Shown here: piece by piece, positions 48,593-60,371 of the stretch
How positions within the stretch are numbered: position 1 is the first letter of the stretch
Layout: the number at the start of each line of letters is the position of its first letter
Assembly: GCA_963277665.1 (NCBI GenBank)
Contig: OY728142.1
Span: 9,190,001 to 9,254,000 of the forward strand
Direction of reading: 5' to 3'
From: Viscum album
Taxonomy: Eukaryota > Streptophyta > Magnoliopsida > Santalales > Viscaceae
DNA: 64,000 nt
Position numbers and translations under genes: made by a program
The notes under the pieces: generated by a model
Databases searched by the model: none
Seen by the model: only the letters and a program-made list of their open reading frames with translations
Told to the model about the DNA's origin: nothing

Positions 48593-51356
48593 TGCTTGTA
48601 TGAACTAGGTTTTTGACACAAGTATGTATCCATTAAATTGTGGCCTTATTTTCTTTTATGGAACTAATCTAGATTCATAATGAGTCCAAAAAGGTATGAA
48701 GTATGTTTAGGGATTGTTTTAAGCCTTGTTTTATGGGTGAAAGGAAAATTAAAATAGTTAGAGTAAACTGTGTGGGGTATGGAACATGGTGAGTGTTAAC
48801 CATGTGGGGCTGGATAGTGAGCAGTAAGAGTGTGCATAGTATTACCTAACCATGCAGTTTGGGCTGAAATGACGTGAAAAAACAATGAAAAAAAAATTAA
48901 AAATGTGAGTTTTATGATTTTTTCATGGTTTCTCTAACTATTCATCCTAACCATGTGGGTTCCCCCTTCATACAACTAATCATGAATGGATGGAATACAG
49001 TTTGGAAAACTGTGTGACTAAAAGATGGTAATTCCAAATTTGGGTGATTTTATGATTTGGACCTAAATTGTTTAATTAAATAATTCCAATATTTATATTT
49101 TTATTTATAGTGGATATCCCCTTAAAATCCCTCTCTTTTGAGCCCTTTTCAATCCTATGCTATGATTTGAGATCAAGCATCCTCCTTTAGTCCAATTGGA
49201 TAATTTTTCATCTCATTGGATTAACGTCAGTAAGATCTTGATAAATTTTTAATCTTATGTAGTTGTTAATTGTACATATGATTCTATTTATATGTATGAT
49301 CATATACAAAAATTGTATGTTATTGGTCTTTTCATCTAATCATTTCTAATCCAGGCCAAACTAGAGGTTAATACTAGATGAGGTGAGTCATACGGGTATG
49401 TGTTAGGTGGTTTATAACTCACTCCTCATGTTTCAACATTTATAAATTGTTTTCTGGGAATTATAATTTCATTGGGATTCATCTATATAATTACTATTAA
49501 TTAATTATATTCATTATAACCATGTTATAAAAACTTTTATATAAATGTTAACCATCATTGGTGGTTATTTCCATAATGATGTCCAGCCCATGTGGGGTGG
49601 TTTTCGATAATTGAGTTTTAGTGATTGAATTGTGTGACAATGACACCATCTAGGTGTTACATATCTTGAAATTTCTAATGTTTAGCCTTATATATAAAAT
49701 ATTTATTAAATTTCAATGTATAATCCTATGTTTCTATCCACATAACCCGAAAAATGTAAATCCTACAACTAAATTAATAAATTATAAATGGTTTTGGAAA
49801 GTATATTGTCTATATATATGACTTGTTGTAGTTTATATTAAATTAATTTATAGTTTTTTATCATTTCTAGACCATAAATAACATGTTATAAATTATAAAT
49901 GAGAGATCTTATTAATTAAATATGAAATGATTTAAAAGGTTTCATTTCCCTTGGCCTTGTCAGACTATTGAAATGAAGGGCTTGGCCATCTTGAACTTAT
50001 GAAATGGTGTAAAAATTACATAGATTAATTGAATAGAGGAATAAATTTTATGTTTTTAAATTTTATATATAACTTGAAATCATTTTTATATGATTGTTCA
50101 GCCTCATGTAAGATGTTTGATTCTCGAGGGAATTCTTTGATCACTTGTGTATTCCATTCTGATTCATGGCTTCCAGTTTATTTGGTTGATACCCACTTTG
50201 GAACCCAATCCCTATCTATCATTATATACATATTATGACACTAAAGGATCCCTCAATTACTATTTCAATATGACATAAATACACTTTTGGATCCACCAGG
50301 ACATCTTTGGACACGAGGTGCTCTGGTTACCTTGTTGGGCCTCTCCATAGTTTATACTGATTTATCTTTGATGTTATCCTTAAACACATTAAGATTACAC
50401 CAATGTGGACTTACGTGGATGAATCTTCTTAGATGACACTCCTAACCCTCTTGCTAGGATGCAATTACTACTGATTTGGTAACACGTGAGTTCTAGTATT
50501 CCCTTGTTATTACCTTGGAACCTATTCAATATTAATATAGTCAAGAATTACTTTTTATTACTGCAATCCTATAGTAGTACTATATTATTAGTTTTTCTGC
50601 GCTAGTGTTTTCTCACATAACATTCATATATAAACTAGAAATTAATAAATTAATTAACTAGATACATGTTCATACACTATCTAAGGGTTGAAGTTGGTAG
50701 TTGGGTATTTACATTATAGTACTAATTTATTATTTAATATGCACGATTCTACACTATTTCAATTTTTATTAAACTAATATGATGTTATAGATAACATTGG
50801 TGGTGGCCTAATGAGATTAATATCACACCTTATCTATGCCCCATTGGTACTTAGGCAGTCTACATGTATCCAGTTGTTGAAAAGGGGTAGTGTACTTCTT
50901 CAGACATTTGATTTCTTGATTTCTTATGACAGAGCTTGTAGTAGATGACTGTGTTGGAGCTCAGGTTTCCATGGATTGTTTTTGGATTATTTTACGTAAC
51001 TTTTTTATAGAATTTATTCCTGCTACATTGTATCAAAATTTTCCTACATTATAGATAGATGACATACCATCATCATCTTTTCTATGATTATATCAATTTC
51101 ACCAATTTTATTATAATTTCTATGTGTTTATGTTGTGGATTATGTTTGATATTATGTTAGATCTTCTAGTTGTATCCTTTTATATTACATTAATATGAGG
51201 TGCTAAAATATTTTAATGGGGGAATAGTATCCCTGAGTACACACCGTAGGCTCTCTATGCTAGTATGAACCCTCTGGAATCTGGGGATATGAATTTAGGC
51301 CATCAGGACAACCGGTCAAAGGGAATCTCTATGTGGCATTAGAGTCCAAGATTTCA
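48593..51356 (+). repeat. Element H 5' LTR
   Basis: It aligns with 56,896-59,654. Shared blocks include aggtttttgacacaagtatg (48,607; 56,911 has agtttttgtctcaagtatg), gaggttaatactagatgagg (49,364; 57,672), and tatgacac...ggatccct (50,234; 58,539). The left end is placed by the start of similarity; the right end by the PBS. A TATA-like tttatatttttatttatag lies near 49,090. The 69-codon frame at 50,029-50,238 is incidental. Confidence 0.72.
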
Positions 51357-51361
51357 AAAAA

Positions 51362-51372
51362 TGGTATCACAG
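51362..51372 (+). other. Primer-binding site of element H
   Basis: tggtatcacag, five bases beyond the 5' LTR end, is close to the initiator-Met TGGTATCAGAG. Confidence 0.65.
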
Positions 51373-51462
51373 TAGTTCTATACCTTCATAAATATATTAA
51401 CAATGTATATTAGCGTTTAGAAAGACTTGTAACTTGGTTATAATTCATGCTTATGTGTCATG

Positions 51463-51478
51463 ACCCCACGTTTGGGGT
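51463..51478 (+). other. Perfect G+C-rich hairpin in the element H leader
   Basis: ACCCCA-CGTT-TGGGGT is a six-pair stem with a four-base loop about 90 nt downstream of the PBS, surrounded by AT-rich DNA and still intact in an otherwise decayed element. Confidence 0.5.
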
Positions 51479-52489
51479 AAATGAAGCGTTTCCATAATTA
51501 TAATTATTGTTTTATTTTTTCTTATTACTATTGATATCATTTTTCAATTGGGTGATGCACATGCTATGTGGTGTTGTTGATTATTATTATTTATGATTTA
51601 TTCTATCCTTATCTCGATGATACAAGGGAGTGGGTAATTGATTCATGCATTATTATAGGCACCTATAATTCACATGTCGGCCTTATTATAATGACTTACA
51701 GGTGCATTTCAATACTGTAATTTTCCTGTTTTCATGTGACCACTATTTGAGGATTATTTGTATAAATATACTATGGTTTCTATTGGAAACACATAAGTGA
51801 TTTATAGTTTCAATTCATGAGGTTTTTTGGTCCCTCATGGGTTGGGATAGGTAATTTACTAATTTGACCCATTAGATTAAAATAAGACGGGTAATGTTTT
51901 TTGTGATATTGACTATCATCCCTAATTCAATGGGAATGATGATCCATTTTAGATAAACCATGATATTTGAAAATTATAAAATGAATACATGATAATTGAA
52001 TCATGACGTTTAAATGAAATGGTTTATAGTAAATGATGAGGCAATGTGTAGTTTACCCTTCATCTACTGGAACCTATAAAAATATACTTGAGCAATTACC
52101 AATACCTCGCATTCATTGTGGATTGATGGGGTAGTATTCTATGTGTAATTAGCCTATTATACCTTCCACATCCACATTATTTTCTATTTATATGTTTAAA
52201 ATTTGTTCTGGGATGTGTGATTTGAATTTGTAGACCAATTCTTCCATGACGTCCTCATGACATGTCCAAGGAGGGTGGCAATAATCATGCTTTAAATATA
52301 GTGGGCCCTAAGCTACCAGTCTTACCTATAATAGTTACTCTTTAGTAACAACCTTATGTACTTGATTTGGGAACAATCTATCATGTATGAGATAGCCTCT
52401 TATGTCTAACATAGTCTATGAATGGTGATCAACATCCTTGACCTATGACGAATTATCTGACTCATGATTAATTACAGAAACATCTTTCT

Positions 52490-53260
52490 ACCTTCACAGG
52501 GGTTGTCATTCTATAGGATGTTGTGTATTGGATAGGGGCTTCACATTCTAACATTGAGCACCTAGATAACCTTCAAGAGTATAGGTTCAATATTTATACT
52601 AACATGTTGTGTGATTCCGCCATGTTATGGTGGGATTTGTTTACTTACGATGCTTGACATCCGAGAATTTTATGGGCCAACATCCACACTTCTTTCTATA
52701 GCTAATTATTTCCTCTAATGTAGGGAAATAAAAAAGACATTGAGGTCAAGAATCTATAGCATATATATATGTCAGTTAATGACTATTTTTTGTGTTTAAC
52801 TATGTTACAGTGTTATTAACCACTTCTATTGGGGATGATTTTTCTCATGGTAGATGCTTCATGCATGGGATTTATTATGCCATATGTACTAATGTTAAAG
52901 TATTCCTCATAACTACCTTATCGTAAATATTAAATCAGGTTATTATCATTGTTCACAACATTAGGTATGGTGACAGTACCAGACATAGAGGACTAGTGCT
53001 GAGGTAGGAAAGTTATTCTACTTGTAGAAAAAACATTCCATCGAGTATTTTAATCAGACTATTGGTATACATAGTACCCATACTAGTACATATATGGTGC
53101 TTCATAAGTGTGGATAACTAGGGAACCTGAAGCCTCAATGTTATAGAGAACCTATGGATTTTCAATCTTGTGGTCATGTGGGGAACCATTAGATATTCTT
53201 TTGTACCTTTCCATCATCTTCTGGGGGACGAGGATCCGCACCCGCTCCACCATTAGGGTA
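52490..53260 (+). pseudogene. gag of element H
   Basis: YRFNIYTNMLCDSAMLWWDL (about 52,583-52,642) matches the capsid landmark that ends in the conserved WW pair. Near 53,155-53,190 FQSCGHVGNH is a remnant of the zinc knuckle, followed by SSSGGRGSAPAP, the Gly/Ala/Pro-rich linker common after the knuckle in plant gypsy gag. Stops are frequent. Confidence 0.65.
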
Positions 53261-53489
53261 ATGTTCTTCTATGACACATTAGGCATGGAGTTGGAGTAGC
53301 ACCGACTATACTAGATAAGGAAGAGGTCGTGGAGATTGTAACCAAAATCCTTATCATAGAAAAGTCTAGTTTATCATATTTGATCATGGTAGTCCAACTA
53401 TTTCAATGGGACATGAATTAGGATAGTTTTAGGAATTGCATCCAATACCCACCGATCATGTTGTAAGCCCATCTATAGTATGAGGTACT

Positions 53490-53800
53490 ATTGTCATACC
53501 CTCTAGTATAGTGTCTTCTATATTCGATATTGGTTATTAATAGTTCTCATTCTCCATATCTTTAATGGAACGGATTGGATAAGAAATAAATTATTACAAA
53601 GGTGTAATGACCCTAGATATTACATTTGGTGTACAATTATAGGGAATACAAAAATTTAGGTATTTTCCCCATGAGGTAGGTAGTTATATATTCATGTGGT
53701 TCCACATTGTTCATGAGATGAAATGATTCGATGTAATTCTTGGGATGGATTGGTTGGTTCATTATCACACCATTGAAGAAAGCTATCACTAAAGGGTATC
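53490..53800 (+). pseudogene. Protease of element H
   Basis: SIFDIGY near 53,513-53,535 sits where LFDSGATHSF is expected. DVILGMDWLVHYHT (about 53,730-53,770) is the well-kept C-terminal landmark of the gypsy protease. The active-site DSG/DTG is DIG. Confidence 0.68.
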
Positions 53801-54049
53801 ATTCACATCACCAAAGGAAGCATTTATCTATATAAGGCTGAGTTGGATTTCCATAATGGTAGAGAAACACTAGAACATCGTGGGCCAGGGGGAGTGACTT
53901 CCCAAATTGATAATATATTCATAGAGGACTCAGGTTTAAATCATATTTAATATCCTCTAGTAGTATATCATATAAAAGATGTCTTTCTTAATGATTATTA
54001 TATCATTCCTCTTGGGAGAGACATAGATTTTTGGATTGAGCACATTTTA

Positions 54050-54720
54050 GGAGAAATTTTTATGTCCATTCCGCAGTATAATCTGACACCTACTGAGCTC
54101 CAGGAGCTCAAGAGGTAGTAAGATGATTACGAGGAAAAAGTTTTAAATGTCCCAATATACCTTCTTATGGGTCTCTAATGATTTTATCTAAGATTTATGA
54201 TGAAACCAATCATCTATTCATGGATTATAGATAGTTAAAAAACATTACAGTTAATAACTGATATCCACAACCTCAAATAGATGCTCTATTTGACAAGAGT
54301 TTCGGAGCTGGGGTATTCTCTGTGATCAACATGATATCAGGCGATCATGAGGTGTGATTCAGTCCATTAGACAGAACATGTACACCGTTTCGATGTAGTT
54401 ATGGTATATATGAATACCTTGTTATTCAATTTGGTCTTACAAATACACACACTTTTTTCATGGTTCTAATTAATAGAGTGTTCCACCCTTATATGAATTC
54501 CCATTTTGGCATATTTTTGTTAGACATCATAGTGCTTTTTCACACTTGAAGATATCATGATAAGAACCTCGAGACAGTTTTTGGGTACATTGAGAGTGAA
54601 TTATATTTATGAAAATATTACTATATGACACTTTTGGATAAAAAATTTCACTTCTTATGTCATATAATCTCATATTCGAGAGCCTTTATTAACCCATAGG
54701 GGGTTAGTGTTGTGGTTTCC
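54050..54720 (+). pseudogene. Reverse transcriptase of element H
   Basis: Readable pieces in order are ISIPQYNLTPTELQELK (54,058-54,113), FMDYR and KNITVNN, YPQPQIDALFDKS (54,260-54,300), FGAGVFSVINMISG (54,300-54,342), FQFGLTNTHTFFMVL-like YLVIQFGLTNTHTFFMVLIN (54,415-54,475), and FLLDIIVLF (54,512-54,540) where the catalytic YxDDILVF box should be; here it reads LLDII. Frameshifts are evident, for example around 54,150-54,200. Confidence 0.75.
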
Positions 54721-54939
54721 TAGGACCAGATCCATAACATGTTTTATATATGGAGATTCTTGAGGCTAGATGGCTACTATAGGCATTAAATACCAGGCTT
54801 ATCACTTATTTCATCACCTCATATTAGTCTTACAAAGAGGGTTGTTAGGTTTCTTCAGTAAAAAGAGTGAGAGAAATCCATTTAAGAGATAAAATGGGGG
54901 CATGTATCAACACATATAATAATTATTCTATTTTCTAGA

Positions 54940-55310
54940 ATAGTCCATATAATTTTATATGATGCATCAGGCATAATCCAAGGAGTAGTATTAATTCAAG
55001 AGGATAGATTCATTACGTATGGGTCTTGAATTTTTTGTCTTTATAAGAGAAATTACCTAATGCACAACCTTGAGATAATACAAGTTGTCCATGCCTTATG
55101 ATTTTGGGGACATTATATGATGGGTGTGTGCTTTGTGGTGTATACAGACCACAAAGGACTCAAATATATCTTTACATAGTGTGAATTGAATCTTATAAAG
55201 TGAAAATTTGTTTAGTATCTTCTATTATTCAATTTTGATCATATCTATATGCATGGAAATGAAAATGATGAACACAATGTTCTTAGATTAAAAAATCAGG
55301 CACATTTCAT
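54940..55310 (+). pseudogene. RNase H of element H
   Basis: YDASGIIQGVVLIQE (54,957-55,000) is the first catalytic block. VVYTDHKGLKYIFT (55,137-55,178) is the second block, nearly intact up to a stop. The next readable part is ENDEHNVLRLKNQ near 55,260, matching the end ...NVVADALSRK. Confidence 0.75.
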
Positions 55311-55529
55311 ATGGGATGCAAGTGATAAATGGAAATTTATAGCCTATTGTTTGAGTTGCATCTGAAGTTTCACGATAGTCATGAGTAGTATAATCCCTCG
55401 GCCTTTAGTGTTACCTCTTTTATACATAAGAATTTGAAGAGTGGGAAATTTTCAGTTCTTGAGTTATTGATACTCTGGGAGATTATTATAGGAGATGATA
55501 TACCTTAGGAATTATCTATGGATATAGAT

Positions 55530-56150
55530 TAAATCCTATGTATACATGGATGTGTCTACATTCATACAAGTATGAGAAAGGATTTGATTCACATGTACCA
55601 TGGTTCTTAGTGTGAAATTAATCTAGGAGTCTCTATGATGTATTAATAAATATGATGCTAGTATTGGTGGCTTATGATAAAATGTTTTATGGAAGGATTT
55701 ATCACTAGGTGTTCTAACTATCAGATGGCGAAGACGGAGAACTAGAGGCTTGTTTTTTTTAACCCACATCCAATACAAAAATAGAAATTTTCAGATGTAT
55801 CCATGGACTTTGTAGTTAACATACAAAGGATCCCTATAAGTAGTAATGATGTATGGATTATCATTTGCAGACTGATGAATATATCCAAATTCATTCCAAT
55901 CTATTAAACATTATCATTCGATGAGATGTGGAGATTTTATTTATGTGATATCATTCAACTATACAGGGTCCCCCATAATATCATTTTATATATGAATTCA
56001 TGTATTACGCCACAGTTATAGTAGGGTTTACATAAGGATATGGGTACACAGTTGAATCAGATCATAGAATTTCACCCTCAAAATGATGGCCAAATAGAAT
56101 AGAATATAAAAATTCATGATGAAAAGATCTAGGCATGAATCATTGATTTC
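55530..56150 (+). pseudogene. Integrase finger and catalytic core of element H
   Basis: CSNYQMAKTE (about 55,707-55,735) is the CxxCQ.AK end of the zinc finger. DVSMDFVVN (55,794-55,820) holds the first catalytic Asp, DVWIIICRLMNISKFIPI follows, and DMGTQLNQIIEFHPQNDGQI then E (56,036-56,100) carries the catalytic Glu. The second Asp (SDRDPRF) is lost. Confidence 0.75.
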
Positions 56151-56715
56151 AGCGGTTCTTGGTTGATCCATATCCCTCTCATATAATTATCATATAATAA
56201 TATATTTTGGGTGACAATTCATATAGATCCTTTTTAGGCCTTATAAGGTAGGACATTCCATTCATCCATGTGCTATCTAGAGTCATGTGAGGAATCCATA
56301 CTAGGTTTTCATCTAATTAATGATACTTTAGAGAAGGTTCAGCTGATTAGGGGGCATATGTCAACTACTTAGTCAGGTGAGAAATATTATGTTGATCATC
56401 ATTGACAACCTTTTGAGTATGAGGTAACAAGTCTTGGATTCATACAGATATCACCCGGGCCAGTGAATAGATCATACATAGTAAAGGGAAGATGTCATCG
56501 TTCTTTGTCAGTCTATTTTAGATTACAGAGAGAGTATGGTTGTTAGCCTATTAGTTTCTATTACCTCAATAGTATGGTTACATTGATGATATCTTCCACT
56601 TTTCACAACTACACTGTTATCCTGTCAATATGTCCCAAATTATTATCCTCAGGAAGTTTAGTTAGATTTCTATGCTTCCACTAAGGATTATCCTAGATGT
56701 ATCATCGACTAGATC
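56151..56715 (+). pseudogene. Integrase C-terminal region of element H
   Basis: DFSGSWLIHIPLI, LSYNNIFWVTIHIDPF, and KVQLIRGHMST (56,335-56,365) match the SYNNSYHASIGMAPFEALYG and KVQLIRERL landmarks. The GPY/F module is very eroded. Confidence 0.6.
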
Positions 56716-56829
56716 ATGAAGGCTCTCAGAGGTTGGTCTACGCCTCTATTATGGGTACTATGGAATCACAGTTGTGTAAAGGATGATATTATAAAGTGGG
56801 AGGCAGACATACATTTTCAAAGGACATAA
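56716..56829 (+). pseudogene. Chromodomain remnant of element H
   Basis: A 38-codon open stretch reads MKALRGWSTPLL, WVLWNHSC and IIKWEADIHFQRT, then a stop. It fits the K.LRGK.VPLVKVLW..H..EEATWE.E.DI pattern of the chromovirus C-terminus. It lies about 60 nt upstream of the polypurine tract, the same layout as in element G. Confidence 0.62.
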
Positions 56830-56886
56830 TTGTTCTTAGATATTGTGTTCTTCCCCTATAATGTGACCTCAATGATGAGTTCCTTT

Positions 56887-56895
56887 AAGGGAGGA
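56887..56895 (+). other. Polypurine tract of element H
   Basis: aagggagga directly precedes the LTR start tgattataagaac. Confidence 0.62.
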
Positions 56896-59654
56896 TGATT
56901 ATAAGAACATAGTTTTTGTCTCAAGTATGGAACTTTTAAATTTGGGTTCAATTATCTATTATATACCTAATATGGGTTCTTAATGAGTTAAAAACGTTCT
57001 TGAGGGTTTCTGGGGCTTGTTTAGAACCTGGAGTATAGTTTTAATTGTGAAAATTCCATGTTTCATGGTTATAGTAAACCATGTGTGGAACCCCATATGG
57101 ACCATTTTAACGTTGTAGTGATGAATATTGGGAAACCAGAGGGATCAATGTTTTCCCAAATCGTGATATTTGGGCTTCATAGACATGAAAAAATGTAAGA
57201 AAATTTATTGAGAAGATTAAAAGAGTTGGAACATGGTTTACCTAACCATTATGCCTAACGGTGTGGGTTCGGACCTTCTTAGATTTGTTCTTTTATGGAT
57301 GGTGCATTTTTTTTCAAACCATTCTACCAAACTGGGTGATGGGAAATTTTGGGTAATTTTATGTTTTTCCTCTTAATGGATTAATTAAATAAAACCCTAT
57401 ATTCATTTTTCATTTATACAGTACAACCCCTTTGAATTTGTCTCTTTTCATCCCTTTTCAAGACAAATCTTGGATTTGAGATCAACAGTATACTCGGATT
57501 CCGATACGATCACTATTCGCCTCACTAAATCACCACTGGTACATTCATGACACATTTTTAATATTTCATTATTGTTATTTCTATCAATGACTCTTTTTAG
57601 ATTCAAGATCATATGCCCCAATTTCTTGGAATTTATCCATTCCTTAAATCTCTTCTAATTTATACCAAACTAGAGGTTAATACTAGATGAGGAGAGTCAT
57701 ATGAGTACGAGGAAAGTGGTATATAACTCACTCCTCAAGATTTATTGTTTTATAAAAATCAATATGGGTGAACCAATTCCATTTGGAATAGTCTATTTAA
57801 TTCATATTCATTTCTAATAATCATTAGATCCATATTATAAGACCCTATTTTTAATTGTTAATCATTATTTTTGATTTCGTCCAAAACTATGTCCACCACA
57901 TGTAGGGTGATTTTCTATAATTGAGATTTAGTGACTTAATTGTGTTTTAGAACCATCATTTAGATGTGACTTTGTATTACCTTTATAATGGAAATAATTC
58001 CTTAATAAATATTTATTATATTGAAATGTAAAATCCCATGTTTGTTTCAACTTGACACGCCTAAGGTAAGTGATTCAATTTGATTATTAAATTGTAAATG
58101 GAATTAGAAACTATATTATATATATGACTAATACTAGTTAATTTAAATTAATTACATGTGGTTTCTCTTTCTTATACCTTACATGTCATGTTATTATAGT
58201 TAATGTGAATAGCCAGGTAATTAAATTTGAAATTACTTAAATGGTTACATGTCCCTTTGCTTAGTGGCACTAATGAATGGCAAGGATTGAACCTCCTGAA
58301 AATATTAAATGGTAGGACCAATTCATGGATTAATTGAATAAATGAATCAATTATAAGTTTATTAATCTTATATTGACCTTGAAATCATTTTTATAGGAGT
58401 GTTCAAACTATATTTAGATTTTGGATTTTCAAGGGAATTCATTGATCACTTGTAGATTCCATTTAGATTAAAATATTTTAGTTTCCATTGTTGATACCCA
58501 CCATGTAACTTCATCATCATCTATTATTGGATGCCTATTATGACACCGTATGATCCCTTCATTGCTATTACATGATGCCTTCGATATAGTCCTTGGAACT
58601 ATCATACATTATATAGACATGAGTATCCTTGGTTATATCCTTGGGCCTACCCATAGCTTATCCCAAATTACATTTGATGTTTTCCTTAGACAAAATTCAA
58701 TTACAATATATTATAAAACCTAGTATGATACTCCTTGGATTACACTTATACTCCTAAAACCAGGATGTGGCTACTATTTTGTTGGTGCCCCTCGAACTCT
58801 ATGTCTTCATGGGTGTTACCTTAGATTCTCTCAAAAAATAATAACATCAAGGATCCCTTTCTATACCATGGATCCTTTACTAATACAATCATATTAGTTT
58901 TTCAGCGATAGCTGTTACTCTCATGACATTCTTATTTAAACTAGAAATTAATTAATTCATGAAATTGATACATTTTTAAACACCATCCAATAGTAGAAGC
59001 GAGTAAATGGGTATTTAATGTACTACTTTAATTTTATATATTCGTTCATGAATACATTTTCAGTTTATATTACATGGAAAATGTGTTATAGAAACAATTC
59101 ATGGTGGCCTAATGAGATTTATTTGACTCTTTATTAGGCACCTTTGGAACCTGGGTAAACTACAAGTGTGCAGGTGTTGACCAGGTGAAGCATACTTTTT
59201 CGGTCAATTGATTTCATTATTTCATATAACGGAACTAGAAGCTGATGACCAATATGGAGCTCAAGATTATTGGTATAGTTTTTTGGATTCCCTTTTGTTA
59301 CTTTTTCATAAAATTTTATCTAAATTTATTATATCCATGTTTTTATTCATTGAAGATACAATACATATCATCATTATCTTTTTTTTTATTTATATTACTT
59401 TCATATGTTGTAATTATATTCATTTCTTCTTAAGATATTTGTTCTTTTTTACATTTATTATGCTACTTATCTCCTAATATATTATATTCATCTATTTTTC
59501 TACACTTAGGTAATGAGGTCATAGCCTTCCCACGAACACATCCCAGGACCTCACTACTAGTAAGAAGCCTCTTGAGTTCAATGATATGTTCTTGAGGCCA
59601 TGTGGAAGACTATGTTCAGGGCACCTCTAAGTGGCATATGGGTCTCAGACATCA
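56896..59654 (+). repeat. Element H 3' LTR
   Basis: It aligns with 48,593-51,356. The end tctcagacatca corresponds to gtccaagatttca of the 5' LTR. A TATA-like catttatacag lies at about 57,411. The 89- and 62-codon frames at 59,208-59,477 are hydrophobic, low-complexity and not present in the 5' LTR, so I do not call a gene. Confidence 0.72.
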
Positions 59655-60371
59655 CACTACTTCCATTAATATAAATTCAACATTATCTAATTTCACCATA
59701 TTTTATACATTTATCAATTGATTATTTTATTCGTCCAACTTAATAAACATGAATAAACTCTTCTTCATCTCTACTTTTAGAATTTACTCCATTTTAGATT
59801 CATTTACCTGTTCATCACTTCTTTATGAAATATCATTCTTTTTTATGTCTATTTTGCTGTAACTCATTAACATACCTAAGAGAAATGATTTTATTCTCAC
59901 CTCTATAAATTTTTTATTAACAACACTCACTTACCTAACCTTTTGACTAATCTTTTATAGTTTAGTATCTATACAATTAGGTATATAAAGTGTTTTTTCA
60001 TGATAAAAACTCTAAAAATATACCTCTTATAAAATTCATTGAACTATTCCATAAAATATCATGAAACAATTCATCATCTTCTTCACATAAAATATCTTCC
60101 ATAATTGGGTAATTTTTATTTAAATTTAAAATATGTCTAGAACATAAATAGTTCCATGTTCAATTACACCAAAATTTACTTTTAGTTCTTTTTAAACCCA
60201 TTTAGAAGAGTAACATGAAATTTTCAAACATCATGTTAACAACATGATCAAAATTTATACATACAATTTCATCTTAATATTCGTTAGATTCCATGATTTT
60301 AATTGAGGAACATTATTTCTTTGTGGATTTAAAATATATTTCATTATCATTTGATCTTTTTATCTTCTAGT
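59655..60371. other. Unassigned AT-rich spacer
   Basis: About 700 nt between element H and LTR E. I see no recognisable feature. Confidence 0.4.

Larger units (their letters stand above)
48593..59654 (+). mobile_element. Element H: old full-length Ty3/gypsy chromovirus
   Basis: This 11.06 kb plus-strand element has a 5' LTR, PBS, gag, protease, RT, RNase H, integrase, chromodomain, PPT and 3' LTR in the normal chromovirus order. The two LTRs are nearly equal in length (2,764 and 2,759 by my boundaries) but clearly more diverged than those of element G. Every gene has many stops. No target duplication could be confirmed. It is one of the oldest readable insertions here. Confidence 0.8.

Noticed and set aside
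59208..59477. Two overlapping hydrophobic frames (89 and 62 codons)
   Set aside because: They sit in the element H 3' LTR, are missing from the 5' LTR copy, and are low-complexity T-rich sequence that always reads as Phe/Leu/Ile.
48588..59660. Target-site duplication for element H
   Set aside because: Left flank aactt and right flank cacta or ctact do not match at any reasonable boundary; the insertion is too old or the ends are misplaced by a few bases.
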